Origin: Flavobacterium anhuiense
GTDB lineage: Bacteria > Bacteroidota > Bacteroidia > Flavobacteriales > Flavobacteriaceae
DNA length: 64,000 nt
Reading direction: 5' to 3'
Assembly (NCBI RefSeq): GCF_900101855.1
Contig: NZ_FMVC01000001.1
Span: 585,965 to 649,964 of the forward strand
The position numbers and the translations under genes are program-made. The notes under the pieces are model-generated. The model did not search any database, was not told where the DNA came from, and worked only from the letters and a program-made list of their open reading frames with translations. Numbering within the stretch: position 1 is the stretch's first letter; every line of letters starts with the position of its first letter. Positions 16,486 through 25,113 of the stretch are shown one piece after another.

Positions 16486-17544
16486 ATGAAAAATTTTGAC
16501 ATTAACGAAGATCCGCACAGACGCTTCAATCCATTAATTAACGAATGGGTATTAGTATCGCCACATCGTGCAAAACGCCCTTGGCAAGGGCAAAATGAAA
16601 CCATTTCTACAGAAGAACTTCCTAAATATGACCCAACTTGCTATTTGTGTCCAGGAAATGTTCGTGCTAATGGAATGAATAATCCGCAATACGAAAACAG
16701 TTTTGTTTTTGAAAATGATTTTGCCGCTATGAAACAGGACGAAATCATTTTTGAAGATGATATTAAACATACTTTTTTTAAGGCAAAGCCAGAACAGGGT
16801 ATTTCTAGAGTAGTTTGCTTTTCTCCAAGACATGACCTGACTCTTCCAGAAATGGAAATTGCCGATATTGAAAACATCATCAAAACTTGGCAGAAAGAAT
16901 ATACCGATTTAGGAAACATTAAATATATCAACCACGTTCAGATTTTTGAAAACAAAGGAAGTGTTATGGGCTGCAGCAATCCGCATCCGCACGGACAAAT
17001 TTGGGCTCAATCTTCTCTTCCTACTCAAGTTGAAAAAACACAAAACAGCTTAAAATCATATTACGATAAAAACGAGAGAACTTTATTGGAGGATTATGTT
17101 AAAGCTGAATTGAAAGCTGGCGAAAGAATCGTAATCGAAAATGATCATTTTGTTGCGCTAGTTCCTTTTTGGGCAATCTGGCCTTACGAAACAATGATTG
17201 TAAGTAAAAGAGCCGTAAACAAAATCACCAATTTTACTGCTGAAGAAAGCACCGCTTTCGCGAAAATCTTAAAACAGTTAACTACGAAGTACGACAATTT
17301 ATTTAATACTTCTTTTCCATATTCATCAGGAATTCACCAATCGCCAACAGACGGTTTACTGCATCCAGAATGGCATTTCCACATGCATTTTTATCCGCCG
17401 TTATTAAGATCTGCAACCGTAAAAAAGTTTATGGTTGGATACGAAATGCTAGGGGAATCGCAAAGAGACATTACACCAGAAAAAAGTGCTGAAATTTTGA
17501 GACAACTTTCGGATGTACATTACAAAAGCACTGTAAAAGTATAA
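16486..17544 (+). CDS. galT: Galactose-1-phosphate uridylyltransferase
   Basis: Swaps UMP between UDP-glucose and galactose 1-phosphate. A HIT-superfamily enzyme of 352 residues. The active-site HPHGQ (167-171) follows CSNP, and Cys52 and Cys55 (CYLC) are probable zinc ligands. Other hallmarks are RRFNPLINEWVLVSPHRAKRPWQG at the N terminus and GIHQSPTDG with HFHMHFYPPLLRS late. Last gene of the gal operon; no clear terminator follows before the symporter region. Confidence 0.97.
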   Translation: MKNFDINEDPHRRFNPLINEWVLVSPHRAKRPWQGQNETISTEELPKYDPTCYLCPGNVRANGMNNPQYENSFVFENDFAAMKQDEIIFEDDIKHTFFKAKPEQGISRVVCFSPRHDLTLPEMEIADIENIIKTWQKEYTDLGNIKYINHVQIFENKGSVMGCSNPHPHGQIWAQSSLPTQVEKTQNSLKSYYDKNERTLLEDYVKAELKAGERIVIENDHFVALVPFWAIWPYETMIVSKRAVNKITNFTAEESTAFAKILKQLTTKYDNLFNTSFPYSSGIHQSPTDGLLHPEWHFHMHFYPPLLRSATVKKFMVGYEMLGESQRDITPEKSAEILRQLSDVHYKSTVKV

Positions 17545-17599
17545 TAGCCTTCTCGTTGTAGTAAAGCCAAAAATAAAAATTTAACATAATAATTATCAA

Positions 17600-17622
17600 A
17601 TAAATGTAAAAAACACATTTAC
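17600..17622. promoter_or_regulatory. Putative AraR operator 5 (SSS symporter)
   Basis: AAATGT (17602-17607), 7 bases, ACATTT (17615-17620): a perfect 6+6 inverted repeat extended to ATAAATGT on the left. It lies 29 bases before the -7 element, the same distance as at araR. Confidence 0.72.
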
Positions 17623-17649
17623 TAATGACTGATTTCTAAATTTTTATTT

Positions 17650-17657
17650 TACATTTG
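17650..17657 (+). promoter_or_regulatory. -7 promoter element of the SSS symporter
   Basis: TACATTTG, a full TAnnTTTG match. The start would be near 17664, giving a leader of about 130 nt rich in A and C. I see no riboswitch-like fold in it. Confidence 0.55.
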
Positions 17658-17795
17658 GCTTCTGCTTTTATTTTCGCAAAAAAATAACAGAAATAAAACA
17701 CATCTTGCATTTTTAACAAGATTTAACAACATAAAAACAAATTTAAAACCACATAAACAAACAACCTATAATAATTATTTAAAATACTACTAACA

Positions 17796-19484
17796 ATGAA
17801 CCAAAACCTCGCTTTCGCAGACTATGCGGTTTTTATTATTTATTTTATCGTAGTCTCTGTCTACGGTTACACCGTTTACCGCAAACGTAAACAGGACGAA
17901 CATGATGCTAAAGCTTACTTTTTGGCTGAAGGAAATTTAACTTGGTGGGCAATTGGAGCTTCTCTTATTGCTTCTAATATTTCGGCAGAGCAATTCATCG
18001 GGATGAGCGGTGAAGGTTTCTTCTTAGGAATCGCTGTCGCTGCTTACGAATGGCTTGCTGCCGTTGCCCTTATTATCGTGGCGGTATGGTTTATTCCTGT
18101 TTATCTTAAAAACAAGATTTACACGATGCCACAGTTCTTAAAAACACGTTACAACGAATCTACTGCGCTTATCATGGCAGTATTTTGGCTGTTTTTATAT
18201 GTTTTTGTAAACCTTACTTCTATTTTATATTTAGGAGCAGTTGCGATTAACAAACTTGCTGGTGGAGAATACCTTCACGTAATTATGCTTGGATTGGCTA
18301 TTTTTGCTTTGTTTATTTCGCTTGGAGGAATGAAAGTTGTAGCGTATACAGACGTTATCCAAGTTGCCGTTTTAATTATTGGAGGTTTGGTAACTTCTTA
18401 TATTGCCTTAACAACAGTTGCGGAAGCTTTTGGTGTTGGTCAAAATGCAATTGCCGGTTTTAAAGTTTTAATGCAGCAGGCACCAGAACATTTCAAAATG
18501 ATTATTCCGAAACCAACTGCAACATCTTCTCAACTTGAAATCGATAAATATTTAACTTTCCCTGGATTGTTATCTTATGCCGCTGGTATCTGGATTATCA
18601 ACTTAAATTACTGGGGATGTAACCAATACATTACGCAGAGAGCACTTGGAGCAGATTTACAAACAGCTCGTACAGGAATTTTGTTTGCTGGTATGCTTAA
18701 ATTATTAATGCCGCTTATTGTAATGCTTCCTGGTATTGCTGCTTACGTTTTATACACAAGCGGACACTTACCTCAATTAGAGGGAGGAGTAAAAGATGAG
18801 GCATATTCTGCTATATTAACATTCCTTCCAACCGGATTAAAAGGTCTTTCTGTTGCTGCTCTTACTGCTGCAATCGTAGCTTCTTTGGCAGGAAAAGTAA
18901 ACAGTATTTCTACAATCTATACATTAGACGTTCATAAAAAATACATTCAAAAAAATGCTGGCGAAAGACAGCAGGTAAACATCGGTCGTCTTGCCGTTTT
19001 TGTTGCTATGCTTTTGGCCGTTTTATTTACATGGAATGACGTTTTAGGAATTGGTGGCGTTGGAGGATTTACCTACATCCAAAAATACACTGGATTCATC
19101 AGCCCTGGAGTTTTTGCCATGTTCTTCTTGGGTATGTTCTGGAAAAGAACTACTGGAACAGCGGCAATCGTGGGTGTAATCTTAGGATTCTTATTATCTG
19201 TTTTATTCAACGAATACGCTCCAGCTTTATTTGGAAATGATACACTTTTATACACAGCTTACCCTAATGGAAAAGGAGCTTTCGAAATTCCGTTCCACAT
19301 CTGTATGGGATTATCATTCTTATTTACAATGATTGCAATGATATTAATAAGTTTTGCTGGTCCAAAAGTAAACCCTAAAGCATTCGAAATTGATTCTGAA
19401 ATGTTTAAAGTAAAACCGCAGACAACAGTCTTAATCGTTATTACGCTATTGATTATTGCTGCGCTTTATGTTAAGTTCTGGTAA
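17796..19484 (+). CDS. Sodium/sugar symporter (SSS family), probably for L-arabinose
   Basis: A 562-residue SGLT-like inner-membrane symporter with about 14 hydrophobic segments. Hallmarks are FAEGNLTWWAIGASLIASNISAEQFIGMSGEGF near residue 50 (here written with LAEGN), and WIINLNYWGCNQYITQRALGA near 270. It lies after galT and before the deoxysugar genes, so galactose would be the naive guess. The AraR-type operator at 17602 instead links it to arabinose. Substrate remains inferred; galactose is the main alternative. A strong terminator follows. Confidence 0.9.
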   Translation: MNQNLAFADYAVFIIYFIVVSVYGYTVYRKRKQDEHDAKAYFLAEGNLTWWAIGASLIASNISAEQFIGMSGEGFFLGIAVAAYEWLAAVALIIVAVWFIPVYLKNKIYTMPQFLKTRYNESTALIMAVFWLFLYVFVNLTSILYLGAVAINKLAGGEYLHVIMLGLAIFALFISLGGMKVVAYTDVIQVAVLIIGGLVTSYIALTTVAEAFGVGQNAIAGFKVLMQQAPEHFKMIIPKPTATSSQLEIDKYLTFPGLLSYAAGIWIINLNYWGCNQYITQRALGADLQTARTGILFAGMLKLLMPLIVMLPGIAAYVLYTSGHLPQLEGGVKDEAYSAILTFLPTGLKGLSVAALTAAIVASLAGKVNSISTIYTLDVHKKYIQKNAGERQQVNIGRLAVFVAMLLAVLFTWNDVLGIGGVGGFTYIQKYTGFISPGVFAMFFLGMFWKRTTGTAAIVGVILGFLLSVLFNEYAPALFGNDTLLYTAYPNGKGAFEIPFHICMGLSFLFTMIAMILISFAGPKVNPKAFEIDSEMFKVKPQTTVLIVITLLIIAALYVKFW

Positions 19485-19511
19485 TAAATTATCAGTTCTA
19501 TTCTCTCTATT

Positions 19512-19552
19512 TTTACAGCTGTTGTTTGTCATGAACAACAGCTGTAAATTTT
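19512..19552 (+). terminator. Terminator of the SSS symporter gene
   Basis: TTTACAGCTGTTGTT (19512-19526) and AACAACAGCTGTAAA (19534-19548) form a perfect 15-bp stem with a 7-nt loop, followed by TTTTT. Confidence 0.88.
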
Positions 19553-19560
19553 TAAAAATG

Positions 19561-19701
19561 TTTTAACACATAGAAGCATAGATTTTTAGCCCATAAGAAA
19601 GAGCAAAAAACAAATCTAGATTTGAACACATAGCTATGTGCTTTAAAAAAAATGAAATGCCTTTTTAGGCAAATTAAAACTATGTTTCTATGTGTTTAAA
19701 A
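19561..19701. repeat. CACATAG-family inverted repeat, copy A
   Basis: The left arm TTTTAACACATAGAAGCATAG (split here as two words) at 19561-19581 is mirrored by CTATGTTTCTATGTG plus TTTAAAA at 19680-19701. Inside are a smaller palindrome CACATAGCTATGTG and GCCTTTTTAGGC. Copy B at 29118-29266 has the same arms and the same inner elements in the same order. Confidence 0.8.
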
Positions 19702-19733
19702 ATGTTAGCAATAAATTATAATAAAATAAAATC

Positions 19734-20513
19734 ATGCAGTTATCATTAACCCAAAAAATCATTATCGTTACGGGAGGAGCAAAAGGAATCGGTTTAGGAA
19801 TCGTTAAGGTTTTAGCCGAAGAAAATGCAATTCCGTTTATCGTTGGACGTAACGAAAATGATAACATCAAAGCCGTAGAAGAATTAAAAGCCATCGGAAA
19901 GGAAGCGCATCAAGTTGCTGCCGATTTAACAAAACCAGAAGACTGCAAAAAAGCCGTTGAAGCTGTAATCGCAAAATTTGGTCGTATTGACGGATTGGTA
20001 AACAATGCCGGAGTTAATGACGGTGTTGGATTAGAAAACGGAAATTATGAAGATTTCGCTGCTTCGCTTCACAAAAATTTAGTGCACTATTATTTAATGG
20101 CACAGCATGCTCTTCCGTATTTGAAAGAATCAAAAGGCGCCATTGTGAACATCGGTTCTAAAACTGCCGAAACCGGGCAAGGTGGAACCTCAGCTTATGC
20201 CGCTTCAAACGGTGGAAGAAATGCGTTAACTAGAGAATGGGCTGTTGAATTATTGAAATACCGCATCCGCGTAAATGCCGTAATTGTAGCAGAATGTTAC
20301 ACACCACTTTACGAAACGTGGATTAATACTTTTGAAAATAAAGAAGAAAAACTAGCTGCAATTACCAAAAATATTCCGTTAGAAAACAGAATGACAACAG
20401 CTGAAGAAATCGCCAATATGGTGGTTTTCCTTCTTTCAGAAAAATCAAGCCACACCACTGGACAGATTATTTATGTTGATGGCGGTTACACACATTTAGA
20501 TAGATCTATTTAG
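19734..20513 (+). CDS. SDR dehydrogenase, probable L-fucose (deoxysugar) dehydrogenase
   Basis: A 259-residue short-chain dehydrogenase, probably oxidising L-fucose or a related sugar to its lactone with NAD(P). The cofactor loop TGGAKGIGLG (13-22), NNAGVND (90-96) and the IGSKTAETGQGGTSAYAAS region are clear. The catalytic YxxxK reads Y155-A-A-S-N159: the Lys is replaced by Asn, confirmed in the DNA as AAC. Start and end are normal, so this is not damage. It is the first gene of the deoxysugar set, separated from the rest by the AraC regulator. Confidence 0.82.
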   Translation: MQLSLTQKIIIVTGGAKGIGLGIVKVLAEENAIPFIVGRNENDNIKAVEELKAIGKEAHQVAADLTKPEDCKKAVEAVIAKFGRIDGLVNNAGVNDGVGLENGNYEDFAASLHKNLVHYYLMAQHALPYLKESKGAIVNIGSKTAETGQGGTSAYAASNGGRNALTREWAVELLKYRIRVNAVIVAECYTPLYETWINTFENKEEKLAAITKNIPLENRMTTAEEIANMVVFLLSEKSSHTTGQIIYVDGGYTHLDRSI

Positions 20514-20532
20514 TTTTTTCGCAATTTTTTTC

Positions 20533-20588
20533 GCCACGAATTCACGAATTTTTATAAATCATAATTCGTGAATTCGTGGCTATTTTTT
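20533..20588. repeat. GCCACGAATTCACGAATT inverted repeat, compact copy
   Basis: Perfect 18-bp arms at 20533-20550 and 20563-20580 around a 12-nt loop, followed by a run of eight T. It lies between two convergent genes and probably also serves as terminator of the SDR gene. The same arms recur at 24110 and 33855. Confidence 0.88.
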
Positions 20589-20605
20589 TTAAGGATTGAG
20601 CAAAA

Positions 20606-21469
20606 TTATATAGCACTATTCTTAAAATCCGAAGGCGTAATTCCTTTAACCTTTTTGAAGAGTTTATTGAAGTTTGAAGCTGTTTTATATCCACATGCGT
20701 ATGCAATCTCAGACATACTTTTGTCAGTTTCCAACAATAATTTACAGGCATTTGAAATTCGGATTTCGTGCAGATAATCCACAAAATTTTTCTTGGTTTT
20801 TACTCTAAACATTCTGCAGAAAGAAGTCCGCGTCATATTCGCGACAGCGGCAATTTCTTCTAAGGAAATATTCTTTTTATAATTCTTATTGACATATTGA
20901 AAAACCTCTGAAAGACGATCTACTTTCGAATCTTTCTGCATTAACGAATAAATTTCGTCGTTGATGTAAATCTTATCCTGACTTTCCGAAAGAATAGACA
21001 AAATCTCAAAAAGTCCGATAATAACTTCGAAGTCTTTTTTTGAAACTAATTTCTCCAGTTTTTTAGCAATCTGTCTATTGGTTTTTCCGATAATCGAAAT
21101 TCCTTTTCCCGCCTGAACAAAAAGTTCGTTGATTTTTTGGGTTTCTTTTAATTCATAAAAAGTTGGTCCGAAAATATCTTTATGAAAATATACGACAATC
21201 GAATTGGCTCTTAAATCCTCAATTCCCTGATAATATTTCTCATCATTCAGCCAAACATGCGGAATATCAGAACCTAAAAAAACCATATCACCAGGCTCAA
21301 ACGGCATTACCGAATTTCCGATAATACGTTTTCCATAACTCTCTTTCACGTAAACCAATTCCAATTCCGGATGCGAATGAAACGGCGCCTGAAAAAACGG
21401 TTCAATGCGATTGAGTACCGAAACTTTTGTGTTGAGATAAGACGCTATTTTGGTTTGTTCCAGCTTCAT
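20606..21469 (-). CDS. AraC family transcriptional regulator
   Basis: 287 residues: an N-terminal cupin sugar-sensing domain (about 20-150, with PFHSHPELELVYV and FEPGDMVFLGSDIPHVW) and a C-terminal double helix-turn-helix (about 190-287, with LEEIAAVANMTRTSFCRMFRVKTKKNFVDYL and SEIAYACGYKTASNFNKLFKKVKGITPSDFK). It diverges from the UxaA-type dehydratase gene and most likely controls the deoxysugar genes on both sides. The -7 element ends 4 bases before the ATG, so the message is close to leaderless. Confidence 0.9.
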   Translation of the reverse strand: MKLEQTKIASYLNTKVSVLNRIEPFFQAPFHSHPELELVYVKESYGKRIIGNSVMPFEPGDMVFLGSDIPHVWLNDEKYYQGIEDLRANSIVVYFHKDIFGPTFYELKETQKINELFVQAGKGISIIGKTNRQIAKKLEKLVSKKDFEVIIGLFEILSILSESQDKIYINDEIYSLMQKDSKVDRLSEVFQYVNKNYKKNISLEEIAAVANMTRTSFCRMFRVKTKKNFVDYLHEIRISNACKLLLETDKSMSEIAYACGYKTASNFNKLFKKVKGITPSDFKNSAI

Positions 21470-21473
21470 ACTG

Positions 21474-21481
21474 CAAAGATA
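21474..21481 (-). promoter_or_regulatory. -7 promoter element of the AraC regulator
   Basis: On the minus strand this reads TATCTTTG, a full match to TAnnTTTG. With four bases to the ATG at 21469 the predicted start falls on or next to the initiation codon. Confidence 0.5.
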
Positions 21482-21640
21482 ATTAAAGATTAGATACGGA
21501 TAATATTAGACTATTAATAAATAGGTAAAAAGGCTAATTTTATTTTTCGTTAACTGCCGGAATTCTATACAAAATCAGAAGATTAAAATGTTATAAAATG
21601 AAAGCAGTGACATCAAAAAAAGAAAAAAAACAACAACACA

Positions 21641-23296
21641 ATGTCTGAGAATAACACAAAAAAACTGGTTGTAAAACTGCATCCAGATGATAATGTATTG
21701 GTTGCCTTAACCGATCTTCAAAAAGGCGATTCGATTCATTTTGAAAACGAAACTTACGTTTTGCAAGACCTCATCAAAGCCAAACATAAATTCTACATGC
21801 AGGACATGAAGCAAGGAGAAGAAGTAAACATGTATGGCGTTTTGGTTGGAAAAGTGCAAAATGATGTGGCAAAAGGAAGTTTAATGACGACCGAGAACTT
21901 AAAACACGCCGCAGATCCTTACGCTTACAGAAATGCTTCATACGAATGGAATGCTCCTGATGTTTCAAAATTCGAAAATAGAACTTTTAAAGGTTACAAA
22001 AGAAAAGACGGACGCGTTGGAACGGCCAATTACTGGCTTTTTATCCCAACTGTTTTTTGTGAAAACAGAAATTTGGATGTTATTAAAGAAGCCTTACACA
22101 AACAATTAGGTTATGCTGTAACGGATAAATACAATCAATTTACGCATGAACTGCTGGAAAGTTATTTGAACGGAAATGACATTAACGATATCCATATTGA
22201 ATTGAATCCAACTCCAAAAAACAAACGTGTTTTTGAAAATGTAGACGGAATCAAATTCTTAAATCACCAAGGCGGCTGTGGCGGAACGCGTCAGGATGCT
22301 TCTACTTTGAGCGCTTTATTGGCTTCTTATGCAAACCACCCGAACGTTGGCGGAATCACACTTTTGAGTTTAGGATGCCAGCATTTGCAAGTTCAGGATT
22401 TTGTAAATGATGTCAAAAAACAAAACCCAGATTTCGATAAACCATTATTTATTTTTGAACAGCAACAGACAGAAAGCGAAGAAATTTTGATTACCAATGC
22501 CATCAAAAAAACTTTTGAAGGTTTAATCGAAATTAACCAATACGAAAGAACCGAAGCGCCTTTAAGCGATTTATGCATTGGCGTAAAATGTGGCGGAAGC
22601 GATGGTTTCAGTGGTGTTTCTGCAAATCCTGCTGTGGGCTACACTTCAGATTTAGTCGTAGCTTTAGGCGGAAAAATTCTTTTGGCAGAATTCCCAGAAT
22701 TATGCGGTGCAGAGCAGAATTTAATCGACAGATGTGTTACCGAAGATAAAGCTAGAAAATTCATCAATTTAATGGAATCTTATGATGAACTGGCACATAA
22801 AGTGGGTTCAGGGTTTCATATGAATCCGTCACCAGGAAATATCAAAGACGGATTAATTACGGATGCCATCAAAAGTGCTGGAGCAGCCAAAAAAGGCGGA
22901 ACTTCTCCTGTAGTTGATGTTTTAGATTATACTGAATTGGTTACAAAACCTGGTCTAAGTTTGGTTTGCACGCCAGGAAATGACGTAGAAGCGACAACTG
23001 GAAAAGCAGCTTCTGGAGCAACTTTAATTTTGTTTACAACGGGATTGGGAACACCGACAGGAAATCCAGTTTGTCCTGTAATTAAAGTGGCAACGAACTC
23101 AGTTTTGGCAACAAGAATGAAAGATATTATCGATATTGACTGCGGACCAATCATCAGTGGTGAAAAATCTATTGAAAAAATGGGCGAGGAAATTTTAGAA
23201 TACTGCATCAAAGCGGCAAGCGGCGAAATTATTCCGAAAGCGGTTCAATTAAACCAAGACGATTTTATTCCGTGGAAACGCGGCGTATCTTTGTAA
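21641..23296 (+). CDS. UxaA family dehydratase (altronate dehydratase-like)
   Basis: Dehydrates a sugar acid to its 2-keto-3-deoxy form; from its neighbours the substrate is probably L-fuconate rather than altronate. 551 residues: an N-terminal SAF domain (about 1-105, with VKLHPDDNVLVAL) and the catalytic UxaA domain (about 120-551). Visible landmarks are NHQGGCGGTRQDA, LSLGCQHLQVQ, CIGVKCGGSDGFSGVSANPAVG and FTTGLGTPTGNPVCPVIKVATN, with conserved cysteines that bind a metal. It opens the forward cluster with SDR, FAH hydrolase and mutarotase genes. No uronate isomerase or altronate dehydrogenase is nearby. Confidence 0.88.
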   Translation: MSENNTKKLVVKLHPDDNVLVALTDLQKGDSIHFENETYVLQDLIKAKHKFYMQDMKQGEEVNMYGVLVGKVQNDVAKGSLMTTENLKHAADPYAYRNASYEWNAPDVSKFENRTFKGYKRKDGRVGTANYWLFIPTVFCENRNLDVIKEALHKQLGYAVTDKYNQFTHELLESYLNGNDINDIHIELNPTPKNKRVFENVDGIKFLNHQGGCGGTRQDASTLSALLASYANHPNVGGITLLSLGCQHLQVQDFVNDVKKQNPDFDKPLFIFEQQQTESEEILITNAIKKTFEGLIEINQYERTEAPLSDLCIGVKCGGSDGFSGVSANPAVGYTSDLVVALGGKILLAEFPELCGAEQNLIDRCVTEDKARKFINLMESYDELAHKVGSGFHMNPSPGNIKDGLITDAIKSAGAAKKGGTSPVVDVLDYTELVTKPGLSLVCTPGNDVEATTGKAASGATLILFTTGLGTPTGNPVCPVIKVATNSVLATRMKDIIDIDCGPIISGEKSIEKMGEEILEYCIKAASGEIIPKAVQLNQDDFIPWKRGVSL

Positions 23297-23332
23297 AAGA
23301 CTCAATTAAAATAACTTAAAAAAATTATATAA

Positions 23333-24097
23333 ATGTTTTCATTACAAAATAAAAAAGCAATTATCACAGGCGGAGGAAGCGGAATTGGAAGAGCGATTTC
23401 TTTCTTATTTGCTAAACAAGGAGCTGAAGTTCACATTTTAGAATTGACGGAAGAAAGCGCAAAAGAAACGGTTGAAGAAATCAAATCTGCTGGAGGAACT
23501 GTTTTTGCGCACGCTTGCGACGTTTCAAATCACGAACAAGTTAAATCAACTTTTGAGAAAATCGGAAATATTCATATTCTGGTAAACAATGCTGGAATCG
23601 CACACGTTGGAAAAGTAGACACAACTTCTGAATCTGATTTTGACCGTATCATGAATGTAAACGTAAAAGGTGTTTACAACTGTCTTCACGCTTCGATTCC
23701 GGCACTAAGAAATTCTGGCGGAGGTGTAATTTTAAATTTAGCCTCTATTGCAAGCTGGGTTGGTATTCCAGATCGTTTTGCTTATTCTACTGCAAAAGGT
23801 GCTGTTATGGCGATGACTTTATCAGTTGCTAAAGATTATTTACACGATAAAATCAGATGTAATTCTATTTCTCCTGCGAGAGTGCACACGCCATTCGTAG
23901 ATGGATTTATTGCTAAAAATTATCCTGGAAAAGAAGAAGAAATTTTCGAAAAATTATCTCAATCACAGCCAATCGGCCGTATGGGAAAACCAGAAGAAAT
24001 CGCCACTTTAGCCTTATTCTTATGCAGTGACGAATCGTCTTTCATCACAGGTTCTGACTACCCAATTGATGGTGGATTTATCAAATTAAACAACTAA
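23333..24097 (+). CDS. SDR dehydrogenase, probable 2-keto-3-deoxy-L-fuconate dehydrogenase
   Basis: A 254-residue classical short-chain dehydrogenase. It has TGGGSGIGRA (10-19), NNAGIAHVG, the catalytic S in NLASIASWVG and Y-STA-K in FAYSTAKGAVMAMT, all intact, unlike the SDR at 19734. In the Xanthomonas L-fucose pathway a homologue oxidises 2-keto-3-deoxy-L-fuconate to the 2,4-diketo acid, which is the step the next gene's product would use. It follows the dehydratase gene by 36 bases. Confidence 0.85.
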   Translation: MFSLQNKKAIITGGGSGIGRAISFLFAKQGAEVHILELTEESAKETVEEIKSAGGTVFAHACDVSNHEQVKSTFEKIGNIHILVNNAGIAHVGKVDTTSESDFDRIMNVNVKGVYNCLHASIPALRNSGGGVILNLASIASWVGIPDRFAYSTAKGAVMAMTLSVAKDYLHDKIRCNSISPARVHTPFVDGFIAKNYPGKEEEIFEKLSQSQPIGRMGKPEEIATLALFLCSDESSFITGSDYPIDGGFIKLNN

Positions 24098-24109
24098 AAA
24101 AAGGAAATA

Positions 24110-24218
24110 GCCACGAATTCACGAATTAAAATGATTAAAAAAAATCTGTGAAATCTACTTAAAAAATTAAGCTAAGAATTTCACGAATTGTAATTTTTAT
24201 AATTCGTGAATTCGTGGC
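24110..24218. repeat. GCCACGAATTCACGAATT inverted repeat, second copy
   Basis: Perfect 18-bp arms at 24110-24127 and 24201-24218, with a 73-base spacer that itself contains degenerate half words such as AATTTCACGAATT. It splits the deoxysugar operon between the SDR and FAH-hydrolase genes, so if transcribed it forms a long hairpin inside the mRNA. Confidence 0.88.
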
Positions 24219-24249
24219 TAAAAAAAACATTACTAAAAAATAAAAGATT

Positions 24250-25104
24250 ATGAAACTTATTAGATTCGGAGAAGAAGGAAAAGAAAAACCAGGAGTTTTA
24301 ATAAATGATAAAAGATACGATGTTTCGTCTATTGTAACAGATTACAACGAAGCTTTTTTTGAAAACGACGGTTTAGCAAAATTAGGAGAAGCCTTAAAAA
24401 ATAATCCTTCTTTACCAGAAGTGAGCGATTCAGTTCGTTTAGGATCTCCTGTGGCACGTCCGTCAAAAATTATCTGCATCGGATTAAATTATGTAGATCA
24501 CTGCGAAGAAACTGGAGCTGCAATTCCAGAAGAGCCAATTATTTTCTTCAAATCAACCACTTCTTTATGCGGACCAAATGATAATTTGATCATCCCGAAA
24601 AACAGCGAAAAAACAGACTGGGAAGTGGAATTGGCATTTGTTGTAGGTAAAAAAGCAAGCTACGTTTCTGAAGAAGATGCACCTAATTATATTGCAGGAT
24701 ATTGCCTTTTAAATGATTATAGCGAAAGAGCATTCCAAATTGAGCGTGGCGGGCAATGGGCAAAAGGAAAAGGTTCTGATACCTTTGCTCCTCTTGGGCC
24801 AATTATGGCAACTCCAGATGAAGTTGGCGATGTTAATAACCTAAAAATGTGGCTTACTGTAAACGGAAAAACATTCCAAAACAGTAACACTTCAAACTTG
24901 ATTTTTAAAATTCCATTTTTAGTACATTATTTAAGTCAATTTATGACATTGCTTCCTGGCGATGTAATTAGTACAGGAACGCCTCCAGGGGTTGGATTAG
25001 GAATCAAACCAGATCCAATTTACATTAAAGCAGGTGACGTAATCGAATTAGGAATTGAAGGTTTAGGTACAAGCAAACAAACTGCTGTAGCTTACCAAGG
25101 ATAA
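24250..25104 (+). CDS. FAH family hydrolase, probable 2,4-diketo-3-deoxy-L-fuconate hydrolase
   Basis: A 284-residue fumarylacetoacetate-hydrolase fold. The metal ligands are visible as E125 and E127 (WEVELAFVVG) and D156 (LLNDYSER), and PSKIICIGLNYVDHCEE is the family signature. In the non-phosphorylative fucose route a homologue splits 2,4-diketo-3-deoxy-L-fuconate into pyruvate and L-lactate. Placement straight after the two dehydrogenase-pathway genes supports this. Product assignment is inferred from context. Confidence 0.87.
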   Translation: MKLIRFGEEGKEKPGVLINDKRYDVSSIVTDYNEAFFENDGLAKLGEALKNNPSLPEVSDSVRLGSPVARPSKIICIGLNYVDHCEETGAAIPEEPIIFFKSTTSLCGPNDNLIIPKNSEKTDWEVELAFVVGKKASYVSEEDAPNYIAGYCLLNDYSERAFQIERGGQWAKGKGSDTFAPLGPIMATPDEVGDVNNLKMWLTVNGKTFQNSNTSNLIFKIPFLVHYLSQFMTLLPGDVISTGTPPGVGLGIKPDPIYIKAGDVIELGIEGLGTSKQTAVAYQG

Positions 25105-25113
25105 ATTTAGATT

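Noticed and set aside
19734-20513. Pseudogene because of the missing SDR lysine
   Set aside because: The frame is intact with full length and all other motifs, so a changed active site is more likely than decay.
21641-23296. Hexuronate (altronate) pathway
   Set aside because: No uxaB, uxaC or kdgK-like neighbour; FAH hydrolase and RhaM mutarotase fit a deoxysugar route better.
20533-24218. CRISPR-like array from repeated CACGAATT words
   Set aside because: The repeats are inverted pairs in separate gaps, without evenly spaced direct repeats or cas genes.
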